Made by a program: the position numbers and the translations under genes. Source: DASVEG01 sp036380695 (lineage in GTDB: Bacteria; Actinomycetota; Acidimicrobiia; Acidimicrobiales; CADCTF01). From it: 25,238 bases of DNA. Each line of letters starts with the position of its first letter. Within the stretch, counting starts at the first letter, position 1. This document shows, one piece after another, positions 1-6,636 of the stretch. Under the pieces are notes generated by a model. It did no database searches. It was not told the origin of the DNA and saw only the letters and a list, made by a program, of their open reading frames with translations. Where the stretch lies: assembly GCA_036380695.1 (NCBI GenBank), contig DASVEG010000282.1, positions 1 to 25,238 on the forward strand, in the 5' to 3' direction.

Positions 1-656
1 GCGAGTTGCACGCGCCAGCTCAGGTCGAGGTCTTCGCCGAACATGGGCATCTCGTGGTCGAAGCCGCCGAGGGTCGCGAAGAGGTCGGCGCGTACGAGCT
101 GGCAGCCGCCGGGCGCGACGAACACGTCGCGCACCGCGTCGTGCTGTTCCTGATCGAGCTCGCCGCGGCCGAACGCCGTCGCGACGCCCGTCTTGTCCGC
201 GGTCATGCCGACGGCCAGCAGGCGGACGGGGTCGTCCCACACCACGAGCTTCGGTGCCACCACCCCGGCGTTCGAGCGATAGCCCTCCTCCACGAGAAGT
301 CGGACCGTCTCGGGCTCGAGAGCCACGTCGTCGTGGAGGAAGACGAAGTGCGACGCCCCCTCGACGACGTCGAGCACCTCGTTCGCGGCAGGACCGAAGC
401 CCACGTTCTCGGACAGGCGACGGACGTACGCGGCGGGAAGAACGGCCGCGATCCGGCTCGTCGGGTCCTCGGCGCTGGCCGAGTCGATCACGAGCACGGC
501 CAGGTTCGGGTAGTCCTGGGCCGCCAACGATTCGAGGGCCTCCTCGAGCCACGGGCCGGCGTCGTGGGTGACCACGACGGCCACGACCGGCGGCGCGACC
601 CCGGATGCGGGGAGGTCGCCGTCGGTGGCGTCGAGGTCGGCGGCCTGCTCCGTCAC
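1..656 (-). CDS. Glycosyltransferase family 2 protein, 3' end cut by window edge
   Basis: Reading the minus strand from GTG at 656 gives 218 codons running off the window edge. The GTG is the only start, because an in-frame TAG lies four codons upstream. Near the N-terminus is the GT2 nucleotide-sugar-binding strand VVAVVVTHDAGPWLEEALESL. It is followed by NVGFGPAANE and the metal-binding acidic motif HDDVAL (about residue 100). Close to the cut end is FGEDLDLSWRVQL, the ED..L..R motif that carries the catalytic base in this family. This is the start of a GT-A inverting glycosyltransferase, probably building cell-surface polysaccharide. Later domains or membrane helices cannot be seen. A -10-like TAGCGT lies 9 nt before the GTG, so the mRNA may be leaderless. 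Family call sure; sugar unknown. Confidence 0.9.
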   Translation of the reverse strand, partial: MTEQAADLDATDGDLPASGVAPPVVAVVVTHDAGPWLEEALESLAAQDYPNLAVLVIDSASAEDPTSRIAAVLPAAYVRRLSENVGFGPAANEVLDVVEGASHFVFLHDDVALEPETVRLLVEEGYRSNAGVVAPKLVVWDDPVRLLAVGMTADKTGVATAFGRGELDQEQHDAVRDVFVAPGGCQLVRADLFATLGGFDHEMPMFGEDLDLSWRVQL

Positions 657-665
657 GAGGGGGCA

Positions 666-671
666 ACGCTA
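666..671 (-). promoter_or_regulatory. Putative -10 box of the GT2 gene
   Basis: The minus strand reads TAGCGT, with 9 nt to the GTG start at 656. No Shine-Dalgarno sequence lies between them, as expected of a leaderless transcript. The same hexamer precedes the GTG at 5657. Inferred from sequence only. Confidence 0.4.
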
Positions 672-717
672 GTTGGGCCGGTGGGTTCGGCTTTCGGATG
701 GTGTGACGCCCGACCGC

Positions 718-746
718 TTGCAACTGTTATGCACTATCGCTATAGT
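718..746 (+). promoter_or_regulatory. Sigma-70-type promoter with overlapping palindrome
   Basis: TTGCAA (718-723) and TATAGT (741-746) are separated by exactly 17 nt, a near-consensus housekeeping promoter and the best in the window. A 6-4-6 inverted repeat, CACTAT(732-737)/ATAGTG(742-747), overlaps the -10 box and could be an operator. The downstream leader carries a perfect 13-bp tandem repeat (AGATCGAGTCCCA at 754-766 and 767-779). It drives the small helical gene at 815. Confidence 0.6.
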
Positions 747-814
747 GGTTAGCAGATCGAGTCCCAAGATCGAGTCCCAGGCCACGAGTACCGGACCACG
801 AGCAGGAGAACCCC

Positions 815-1159
815 ATGGATCTGACCAAGACCCTCAAGGACGCGGCGTACGTCGCCGCCGGCTTCGGCGTCATCGCCTTCCAGAAGGCCCAGGTGCGCCG
901 GCGCGAGATCACCGAGCAGTTCGAGACCCAGACGGCCGACCTGCGCACGCAGTTCGCCAAGGTCGCCGACGAGGTCGAGGAGCGCATCGAGCCGCTCGTC
1001 GGCGCCGTCGAGACCAGCCTCGACCAGCTCGAAGAGCGCCTGCCCGACCAGGCCCGTGAGGCGCTCAAGTCGGCCCGCTCGGCCGCCAAGGAGGCCCAGT
1101 CGGTGCTCCGCAGCCGTCTGGTGCCCGCTGGCGCTTCCGCCAACGGCGCAGCCGCCTAG
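815..1159 (+). CDS. Small helical/coiled-coil protein of unknown function
   Basis: This gene encodes 114 aa from an ATG preceded by a good ribosome-binding site (AGGAG, about 8 nt spacing). Residues 11-25 are mildly hydrophobic (YVAAGFGVIAFQKAQ). The rest is a charged amphipathic helix rich in Glu, Gln, Arg and Ala with heptad-like spacing (ITEQFETQTADLRTQF, VADEVEERIEPLVGAVE). The tail is Ala-rich. The composition resembles phasin-like or heparin-binding-hemagglutinin-like surface helices of actinobacteria, but I see no diagnostic motif and assign no function. It stands alone with its own strong promoter and a hairpin 65 nt past its stop, which suggests a well-expressed monocistronic gene. 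It is divergent from the GT2 gene. Confidence 0.8.
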   Translation: MDLTKTLKDAAYVAAGFGVIAFQKAQVRRREITEQFETQTADLRTQFAKVADEVEERIEPLVGAVETSLDQLEERLPDQAREALKSARSAAKEAQSVLRSRLVPAGASANGAAA

Positions 1160-1223
1160 CCCTACCGCTTCCCCGCAGCCTCTCCGTCGCGCGGATCCCC
1201 CCACCGCGCCTGGAGGCGATGAC

Positions 1224-1255
1224 GAGGCCCGGCGTCCCCACGGACGCCGGGCCTC
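1224..1255 (+). terminator. Perfect 14-bp hairpin after the small helical gene
   Basis: GAGGCCCGGCGTCC (1224-1237), loop CCAC, then its exact reverse complement (1242-1255). There is no U-tract on either side, so it is an atypical terminator. It lies between two convergent genes and could act in both directions. Confidence 0.55.
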
Positions 1256-1284
1256 GCCGCGTCCCGCGGCGTCCCTCGCGTCGC

Positions 1285-1333
1285 GTTCTGGGTGCAGAAA
1301 CTTGCGCATAGCGCGAGTTTCTGCACCCAGAAC
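1285..1333. repeat. Long near-perfect hairpin between convergent genes
   Basis: Arms of 23 bp (1285-1307 and 1311-1333) flank the 3-nt loop ATA. They have one mismatch, a U-G wobble in plus-strand RNA. It ends 15 nt before the 3' end of the reductase gene on the minus strand. It is a probable bidirectional terminator or REP-like palindrome, of the same architecture as those at 10437, 21887 and 23600. Confidence 0.7.
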
Positions 1334-1348
1334 CAAGACCCGGCCGGG

Positions 1349-2242
1349 TCACGCCTGTTCGCGCCAGTAGGCGAGGACGTCTGCGAGGGTGCGGTCGAGG
1401 TCGTACTCACGGTCCCAGCCCGTCGCGGCGCGCAGCTTCGACGGGTCGCCGCGCAGCACGGGGAGGTCGGACGCACGCAGCTCGACGGTGTCCGGCGCGA
1501 CCGTCAGGTCGACGCCCGAGATGCGCACGAGCCGCTCGGCCAGGTCGCCGATCGCGATGTCGTCGCCCGAGCACACGTTGTAGACCTCGCCCGGCTCGCC
1601 GCGCTCCAGCAGCAGAACGTACGCGCGCACGACGTCGCGCACGTCGGTCAGGTCGCGCCTGGGCGACGCGTTGCCCATGGCGAGCTCTTTCGAGCCGGTG
1701 CGTTCGGCCTCGACGATGCGTTTCGCGAGGGCGGACACGACGAACGTCGGCGACTGGCCCGGCCCGATGTGGTTGAACGGGCGGACGACCACGACCGGCA
1801 GGCCATACGCCCGAACCGCCTGCTGCGCAGCGACCTCGGCGGCCGCCTTGCTCGCGGCGTACGGCGACACCGGCCGCACCGGCGTCGTCTCCCGCACCGG
1901 CAGGTCGTCCGGGTCGATGTGGCCGTAGACCTCGGACGAGCTGACGACCAGCACGCGGGGAGGCGACGGCAGCGACCGGGCCGCGTCGAGCACGCCGACG
2001 GTGCCCACGGCGTTGACCGAGAACGTGCCCGTCGGGTCGTCCCACGACCGGCCGACGTGGGCCTGACCCGCGAGGTGGAAGACGGCGTCTGGAGCGAGCT
2101 TCGCGACGAAGTCGCGCACCCGGCCGGCGTCGGTGACGTCGACCTCCTCCCCCGTCGCCGTCACCTCGTGCCCCGACTGCTCGAGATGCGCGCAGAGCCA
2201 GCGCCCGACGAAGCCACGTCCTCCGGTCACCAGCGCGCGCAC
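1349..2242 (-). CDS. rmd: GDP-4-dehydro-6-deoxy-D-mannose reductase-like SDR enzyme
   Basis: This is a 297-aa extended short-chain dehydrogenase starting at GTG. The NAD(P)-binding glycine motif is GGRGFVG (7-13). The catalytic elements are SSSEVYG (101-107) and Y128-x3-K132 in SPYAASK. The stretch RPFNHIGPGQSPTFVV (154-169), followed by a DLTDVRDVVRAY segment, is typical of Rmd. Rmd reduces GDP-4-keto-6-deoxymannose to GDP-D-rhamnose. It is the last gene of the minus operon, 9 nt after the GT4 gene ending at 2252, so it likely makes a donor sugar for those transferases. The matching GDP-mannose 4,6-dehydratase is not in the window. Other 4-keto-hexose reductases or epimerases of the same family cannot be excluded. 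Confidence 0.8.
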   Translation of the reverse strand: MRALVTGGRGFVGRWLCAHLEQSGHEVTATGEEVDVTDAGRVRDFVAKLAPDAVFHLAGQAHVGRSWDDPTGTFSVNAVGTVGVLDAARSLPSPPRVLVVSSSEVYGHIDPDDLPVRETTPVRPVSPYAASKAAAEVAAQQAVRAYGLPVVVVRPFNHIGPGQSPTFVVSALAKRIVEAERTGSKELAMGNASPRRDLTDVRDVVRAYVLLLERGEPGEVYNVCSGDDIAIGDLAERLVRISGVDLTVAPDTVELRASDLPVLRGDPSKLRAATGWDREYDLDRTLADVLAYWREQA

Positions 2243-2251
2243 GGCTCGACC

Positions 2252-3412
2252 CTACAGACGCCGCCCGCCGGCCCCGGCGACGTCGCGGTACACGGCCTCG
2301 TGGGCTTCTGCGGTCGCGTCCCACGTGTACGACGCCGCCACGTCGAGCCCGCGCGCGCGGCGCGCGGCCACATCGGGCCCGCCCGACAGCACCCGGTCGA
2401 TGACCGCGGCCAGGCCGGCTGGGTCTCCCGGCGGCGCGCCGAACGCCGCGCCCCGCGTCACCTCGTCCATCACCGAACCCTCGGTGGTGATCGTCGGTGC
2501 TCCGCAGGCGAGCGCTTCGAGCGCGGGGAGGCCGAAGCCCTCCGCCAACGCGGGGTACGAGACCGCGGCGGCGTTGCGGAGCAGCGCGGGCACGACGGCC
2601 TCGTCGAGGTAGCCGGTGCGGACGATGCGGTCGCGGTACGGGCTCTCGGCGACCGCCCGCTCGAACCGCTCGTTCGCCCACCCGCGCCCCCCGGCGACCA
2701 CGAGGGTGACGTCGGGCCGCGCCGGCGCGATGAGGTCGAACGCGTGCACCAGCGTGGCGACGTCCTTCCTCGGTTCGAGCGTGCCGAGAAACGCGACGTA
2801 CGGCGGGTGCACGCCGACCGACTCCAGGCGCGCCTCGTCGTCCGCTTCCCTCTCGGCGCGGAACGTCGCGTGGTCGATGCCGTGGGGGACGACATGGACG
2901 GGCATGGTGGGAGCGAGCAGCTCGTGCAGGCGCCGCGCGGTCGCGTCGCTCACGCAAACGAGCGCGTCGGCGCGCCGGGCGGCCACACGGATCGCGCGGG
3001 TGAACAAGGACACCTTCACCTTCTCGTGCCACTCGGGATGATCGAAGAACGTGAGGTCGTGCACCGTCACGACCTTCGGCGCCTTCGCGATCTCGGGCAT
3101 CGTGTAGTGCGGCCCGTGGAACACGTCGACACCCCAGCGGTCGACGAAGCGCGGCGACGCGATCTGCTCCCACGCGAGGCGCCGCGCGCGCCCGTCCGGC
3201 ACGACCGGGAACACCTCGGCGCCAGGCGAAAGCGCGCGCCAGCGGCCGGCGTCGGCGCGCCTGGTCTCGAGGCGCAGGTCGACGTTGCCCCGCCGGTCGA
3301 GGGCGCGCACCAACTCGACGACGTACCTGCCCGCGCCGCGGGGCTCGTCGGGGACGGCGCTGACGTCGACCCCAACGGCGACGGGCGCGCCCCCTTCGCC
3401 CGCAGGCGTCAT
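2252..3412 (-). CDS. Glycosyltransferase family 4 protein (third of tandem set)
   Basis: This is a 386-aa GT-B fold enzyme. The N-terminal domain has VAVGVDVSAVPDEPRGAGRYV (11-31), HGPHYTMPE and VTVHDLTFFDHPEW. The C-terminal domain has FLGTLEPRKDVATLVHAFD (208-226) and YPALAEGFGLPALEALACG (286-304), whose E291-x7-E299 pair binds the nucleotide sugar in GT4 enzymes. ATG at 3412 is chosen because it overlaps the preceding gene's stop as ATGA, indicating translational coupling. It is a retaining transferase, likely cytoplasmic and adding one sugar to a surface polysaccharide. It resembles its two upstream neighbours throughout, so the three look like an old tandem duplication. Substrate unknown. 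Confidence 0.93.
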   Translation of the reverse strand: MTPAGEGGAPVAVGVDVSAVPDEPRGAGRYVVELVRALDRRGNVDLRLETRRADAGRWRALSPGAEVFPVVPDGRARRLAWEQIASPRFVDRWGVDVFHGPHYTMPEIAKAPKVVTVHDLTFFDHPEWHEKVKVSLFTRAIRVAARRADALVCVSDATARRLHELLAPTMPVHVVPHGIDHATFRAEREADDEARLESVGVHPPYVAFLGTLEPRKDVATLVHAFDLIAPARPDVTLVVAGGRGWANERFERAVAESPYRDRIVRTGYLDEAVVPALLRNAAAVSYPALAEGFGLPALEALACGAPTITTEGSVMDEVTRGAAFGAPPGDPAGLAAVIDRVLSGGPDVAARRARGLDVAASYTWDATAEAHEAVYRDVAGAGGRRL

Positions 3413-4518
3413 GCCAGCGACCGCCAGAGCTCGACGTGCCGTTCGGCAGCCGACTCCCAGGTGAGCTCGCGCGCTCGCAGCAAGCCCGCGGTCACGAGCT
3501 CGCTCCGCACGCGATCGTCCGAAGATGCACTCACGAGTGCGGCCGCGATTGCGCGTGGGTCGAGCGGGTCGACCTCCAACGCCGCGCCTTGCGTGCTCGG
3601 TATCGGGCTCGCGACGACGGGCGCGCACTCGCGCATCGCCTCGACCGGCGGCAGCCCGAAGCCTTCGACGAGCGGGACGTACGCGAGGCACCGGCACCGC
3701 CGGTACAAGCCGGCGAGGGTCGCGTCGTCGACCGTGCCCGCGAGGAGCACGCCGTGGGGCACGTCGCCCGGCGAGATGGCGTCGCCCCATCCCTCGGGGC
3801 CGACGACGACGAGCGGCCACGGCTCGGCCAGGTCGGGCCGGGCCATCTCGTAGGCCTCGAGCAACCGGCGCAGGTTCTTTCTCGGCTCCAGCGTGCTGAC
3901 CGTCAGCAGGAACCCCTGCGCGGTCGACTTGCCGAGCTTGGCGAGCGCGGCGTCCGCAGCCGCGAGGTCTGCGGCCGGCAAGTGGTCGCAACCCTCCTCG
4001 ATCACGTGCACGCCGGCTGCCCGCGCGCCGGCCCCGACGAGACGATCCGCGACGGCCCTCGAAGGAGCGACGAGAGCGCGCGCGGTCTCGATCGCGCGCC
4101 CGAGCGCGGCCTCGTGCCAGCGGTGCCCACGGGGCGGGTATGCCTCCGGCACGTCGCGCCACGCGAGGTCGTGCACGAGGACCGAGAGGGGCCTGCCCCG
4201 GGCAGACGGGAAGGCCAGCGACGTCGCGTGCACGACGTCGCCAGCGGGAGCAGGCAACAGCCCGCGGTCCCACGCGCGCGTCAGCAGCCGGCTGGGAAGG
4301 GGCGACGTCACGACGCGATGCGACCACGACGCGAGCGGGTCGCGACCGCCCCGCGGCGCCCGGCTCGCGTGAAGGACGACGTCGATCGCGGCGTCGCCGT
4401 TCGACGCGATCCCCTGCAGCAGGCCCCGGGTGTACGTGCCGATCCCGCCGGGCACGGCGCGGCGGAGCTGCTCGACGACGAGCACGACCGACGTGCGGTC
4501 GTCGCGTGGGCGGGTCAC
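3409..4518 (-). CDS. Glycosyltransferase family 4 protein (second of tandem set)
   Basis: This gene encodes 369 aa. The start is GTG at 4518, which shares GTGA with the stop of the upstream gene. The glycine-rich GGIGTYTRGLLQ (24-35) forms the donor-side loop of the N-terminal Rossmann domain, followed by VVHATSLAFP and VLVHDLAWRDVPEAYP. The C-terminal domain has TVSTLEPRKNLRRLLEAYE (206-224) and VPLVEGFGLPPVEAM (281-295), with the E285-x7-E293 pair. No membrane segment is seen, so the enzyme is cytosolic or peripheral. It is part of a three-transferase operon and close in layout to both neighbours. Family assignment is firm; sugar and linkage cannot be read from sequence. Confidence 0.93.
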   Translation of the reverse strand: MTRPRDDRTSVVLVVEQLRRAVPGGIGTYTRGLLQGIASNGDAAIDVVLHASRAPRGGRDPLASWSHRVVTSPLPSRLLTRAWDRGLLPAPAGDVVHATSLAFPSARGRPLSVLVHDLAWRDVPEAYPPRGHRWHEAALGRAIETARALVAPSRAVADRLVGAGARAAGVHVIEEGCDHLPAADLAAADAALAKLGKSTAQGFLLTVSTLEPRKNLRRLLEAYEMARPDLAEPWPLVVVGPEGWGDAISPGDVPHGVLLAGTVDDATLAGLYRRCRCLAYVPLVEGFGLPPVEAMRECAPVVASPIPSTQGAALEVDPLDPRAIAAALVSASSDDRVRSELVTAGLLRARELTWESAAERHVELWRSLA

Positions 4519-5657
4519 GTCGTGGCGACGCCGCACGCCTCGGCGGCCGCCTCGTACAACCGGACCATGCCGTCGACGCACGCGTCCCACCGGAACGACG
4601 CGGCGCGCTCGCGACCCGCGGCAACGAGGCGACACCGCTCGTTTTCGTCGTCGACCACGTGGGCGATCGCGCCGGCGAGCGCGTCGACGTCGCCGGGCGG
4701 CACGAGCAGCGCGGCCTGGCCGAGCACCTCGGGGAGCGACCCGGCGGTCGTCGCCACGACGGGGACGCCAGCCGACATGGCCTCGAGGGGCGTGTACCCG
4801 AAGCCCTCGTACCGGGAAGGCGTGGCCACGACCGTCGCTCCGGCGAGCAGGTCGCCGCGGGTCGCGTCGTCGACCCAACCAAGCCTCCGCACGCGGCGCC
4901 GGTGCGGCGAGCGGTCGACGGCGGCGAGGAGGTCGTCGACCGCGGAGCCCCACCCGTCGGCGCCGGCGACGACCAGCGCGACGTCACGCCGCGCCGCGTC
5001 TCCCGCGATCCGGTCGAACGCGGCCACGAGGTCGACGAGGCCCTTGCGCGGTTCGACCGTGCCGATCGCGAGTACGTAGCGCTCCGCGCCCGCGAGCCGG
5101 CGCCCGCGAGCCGCGTCGCACGACGCGTGGGTGACGGGGTCCGCGCCCGGCATGACGACATGGACGCGATCGGCGGGGACGCGCAAGAGCTCGACGACCT
5201 CGTCGCCGATGGCTCGCGCCGTGACGTGCACGAGCGCGCCCCTGGCGACCGCGCGCTTGACGAGCGCGGGGTACCGCAGCGTCACGCGCTCGACCATCTC
5301 CGGATACCGCACCGCGGTGAGGTCGTACACGGTCACGACAGCGCCGGCGCGCGCCGTCGGGGGCACGACGTAGTTCGTGCCGTGCACGACGTCGACCGCG
5401 CCGGTGAACATCTCGGCGCGCGGCACGTCGAGGTGCGCCCAGGCGCGGGTGACGACCGCGGCAGGCATCGGGCGGAGTCGGGCCTCGACGCCGCGCGGCA
5501 GCACGCCCCGCAACTTCGGCACGCCCCGCAGCGACATGGCGTACGCGACCGGTTCGACCCTGGTGTCGCCGGCCAGCGCGCGGAACAATCCGCCGGTGAC
5601 CGCGGCGATGCCCGTCCTGCTTCCCAGCAGCGGCGTGGCGTCGAGCGCGACCCGCAC
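4515..5657 (-). CDS. Glycosyltransferase family 4 protein (first of tandem set)
   Basis: This gene encodes 380 aa starting at GTG 5657. A TAGCGT -10-like box ends 7 nt upstream, so the start codon itself may be the first transcribed base. The N-terminus VRVALDATPLLGSRTGIAAVTGGLFRAL carries the GT4 donor-loop glycines, followed by VVHGTNYVVPP and VTVYDLTAVRYPEM. The C-terminal half has AIGTVEPRKGLVDLVAAFD (197-215) and ATPSRYEGFGYTPLEAM (278-294) with the E284-x7-E292 pair. It is the promoter-proximal gene of the minus operon and is transcribed divergently from the ABC exporter across a gap of about 100 bp. A reading frame open as far as 6500 on this strand is only a GC-driven extension into the transporter gene. 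Confidence 0.92.
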   Translation of the reverse strand: MRVALDATPLLGSRTGIAAVTGGLFRALAGDTRVEPVAYAMSLRGVPKLRGVLPRGVEARLRPMPAAVVTRAWAHLDVPRAEMFTGAVDVVHGTNYVVPPTARAGAVVTVYDLTAVRYPEMVERVTLRYPALVKRAVARGALVHVTARAIGDEVVELLRVPADRVHVVMPGADPVTHASCDAARGRRLAGAERYVLAIGTVEPRKGLVDLVAAFDRIAGDAARRDVALVVAGADGWGSAVDDLLAAVDRSPHRRRVRRLGWVDDATRGDLLAGATVVATPSRYEGFGYTPLEAMSAGVPVVATTAGSLPEVLGQAALLVPPGDVDALAGAIAHVVDDENERCRLVAAGRERAASFRWDACVDGMVRLYEAAAEACGVATT

Positions 5658-5664
5658 CCGCCGG

Positions 5665-5717
5665 ACGCTACGGGACGGCCCCGGACTTCGGGAAACCAGA
5701 CCCCCTCGCGGTAGTGT
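5665..5717. promoter_or_regulatory. Divergent promoter region between GT operon and ABC exporter
   Basis: On the minus strand TAGCGT (5665-5670) ends 7 nt before GTG 5657, fitting a leaderless start. On the plus strand GGTAGTGT carries TAGTGT (5712-5717), 21 nt before GTG 5739 and 42 nt before ATG 5760. No convincing -35 boxes were seen. One short region therefore probably controls synthesis and export genes together. Confidence 0.4.
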
Positions 5718-5759
5718 GACGCTTCCGTCGAACGGCTCGTGGCCGCCGGCGCTCCCACG

Positions 5760-6623
5760 ATGACCGACGTCAGCCTCCCCGCCCGGACCATCACGCCCCG
5801 CGGCAGTCTCCGCACCCGCGTGCGGGACATCTTTCGTTATCGCGAGCTCCTGCTGAACCTCGTCCGCAAGGAGCTGAGGGTCAAGTACAAGTCGAGCATC
5901 CTCGGGTTCCTGTGGTCGCTGCTGAACCCCGCCATGTTGCTCGTCGTCTACTACTTCGTGTTCTCGATCGTGCTCGGCAGTGGCATCCCGCGCTTCCCGA
6001 TCTACCTGCTGTCGGGGTTGCTCGTGTGGAACGTCTTCTCCGTTGGCCTCACCACCGCGACCGCGTCCGTCATCAGCAACGCGGGGATCGTCAACAAGGT
6101 GTGGTTCCCGCGCGAGGTGTTGCCGCTGTCGTCGATCGGTGCCGCGCTCGTGCACTTCTTCCTCCAGAGCATCGTGATGGTGCTTGCGCTCGCCCTGTTC
6201 CGTCACCCGGTCGACTGGGCGTACGTGCCGCTGATCCCGGTCGCGCTCGTTGGGCTGTTGCTCGTGCTGGCGGCGCTCGGGCTGCTGCTGTCCGCGCTGA
6301 ACGTGTACCTGCGCGACGTGCAGCACCTCGTCGAGCTGCTGCTGCTCGCCTGGTTCTTCGCGACGCCGATCGTCTACAGCTACGACCTCGTCGCGGGGAA
6401 GGCGGGCGGGTGGATACGCCTGTACCTGTTGAACCCCGTCACCGACGTCGTGCTCGTGTTCCAGCGCGCGATCTACGGCGAGTTGTCGGGCGTCGTCCAC
6501 GACTTCTCCTACGGCTGGTACCTGCGAAACCTCGCCGGTGTGTACGTGCTCGGGCTCGTGTTGCTCGTGGTCTCGATGGCGGTCTTCCGCCGGCTCGAGG
6601 GCAACTTCACCGAAGAGCTATGA
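5760..6623 (+). CDS. wzm: Polysaccharide ABC exporter, transmembrane subunit (ABC-2 family)
   Basis: This is a 287-aa integral membrane protein. A cytoplasmic N-terminus with FRYRELLLNLVRKELRVKYKSS leads into LGFLWSLLNPAMLLVVYYFVFS. This amphipathic helix plus first membrane span is the hallmark of Wzm/RfbA-type ABC-2 permeases. About six hydrophobic spans follow, including SIVMVLALALF, ALVGLLLVLAALGLLL and VYVLGLVLLVVSMAVF. It pairs with the ATPase encoded 13 nt downstream to move undecaprenyl-linked polysaccharide across the membrane. ATG 5760 is preferred. GTG 5739 would add seven residues, and neither has a Shine-Dalgarno sequence. It is the first gene of the plus operon. Confidence 0.92.
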   Translation: MTDVSLPARTITPRGSLRTRVRDIFRYRELLLNLVRKELRVKYKSSILGFLWSLLNPAMLLVVYYFVFSIVLGSGIPRFPIYLLSGLLVWNVFSVGLTTATASVISNAGIVNKVWFPREVLPLSSIGAALVHFFLQSIVMVLALALFRHPVDWAYVPLIPVALVGLLLVLAALGLLLSALNVYLRDVQHLVELLLLAWFFATPIVYSYDLVAGKAGGWIRLYLLNPVTDVVLVFQRAIYGELSGVVHDFSYGWYLRNLAGVYVLGLVLLVVSMAVFRRLEGNFTEEL

Positions 6624-6636
6624 GCAGGGGCGACTG

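Noticed and set aside
1285..1333. Long hairpins as insertion-sequence ends or attachment sites
   Set aside because: No transposase or integrase gene lies near any of them, and each arm pairs only with its own partner arm, with no second copy elsewhere in the window.
1292..3853. Long plus-strand open frame (853 codons) and similar frames at 13722, 7883 (upstream part) and minus 8099-11038
   Set aside because: They are GC-driven open frames opposite or around clear genes. They are Arg/His/Pro-rich, carry no family motifs, and conflict with well-supported coding frames on the other strand or in another frame.
4515..6500. N-terminal extension of the first tandem GT4 gene to 6500 on the minus strand
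   Set aside because: The extension overlaps the ABC permease and is Gln/Asp/His-rich with no fold. The GT4 domain begins at the GTG 5657 just behind a -10-like box.
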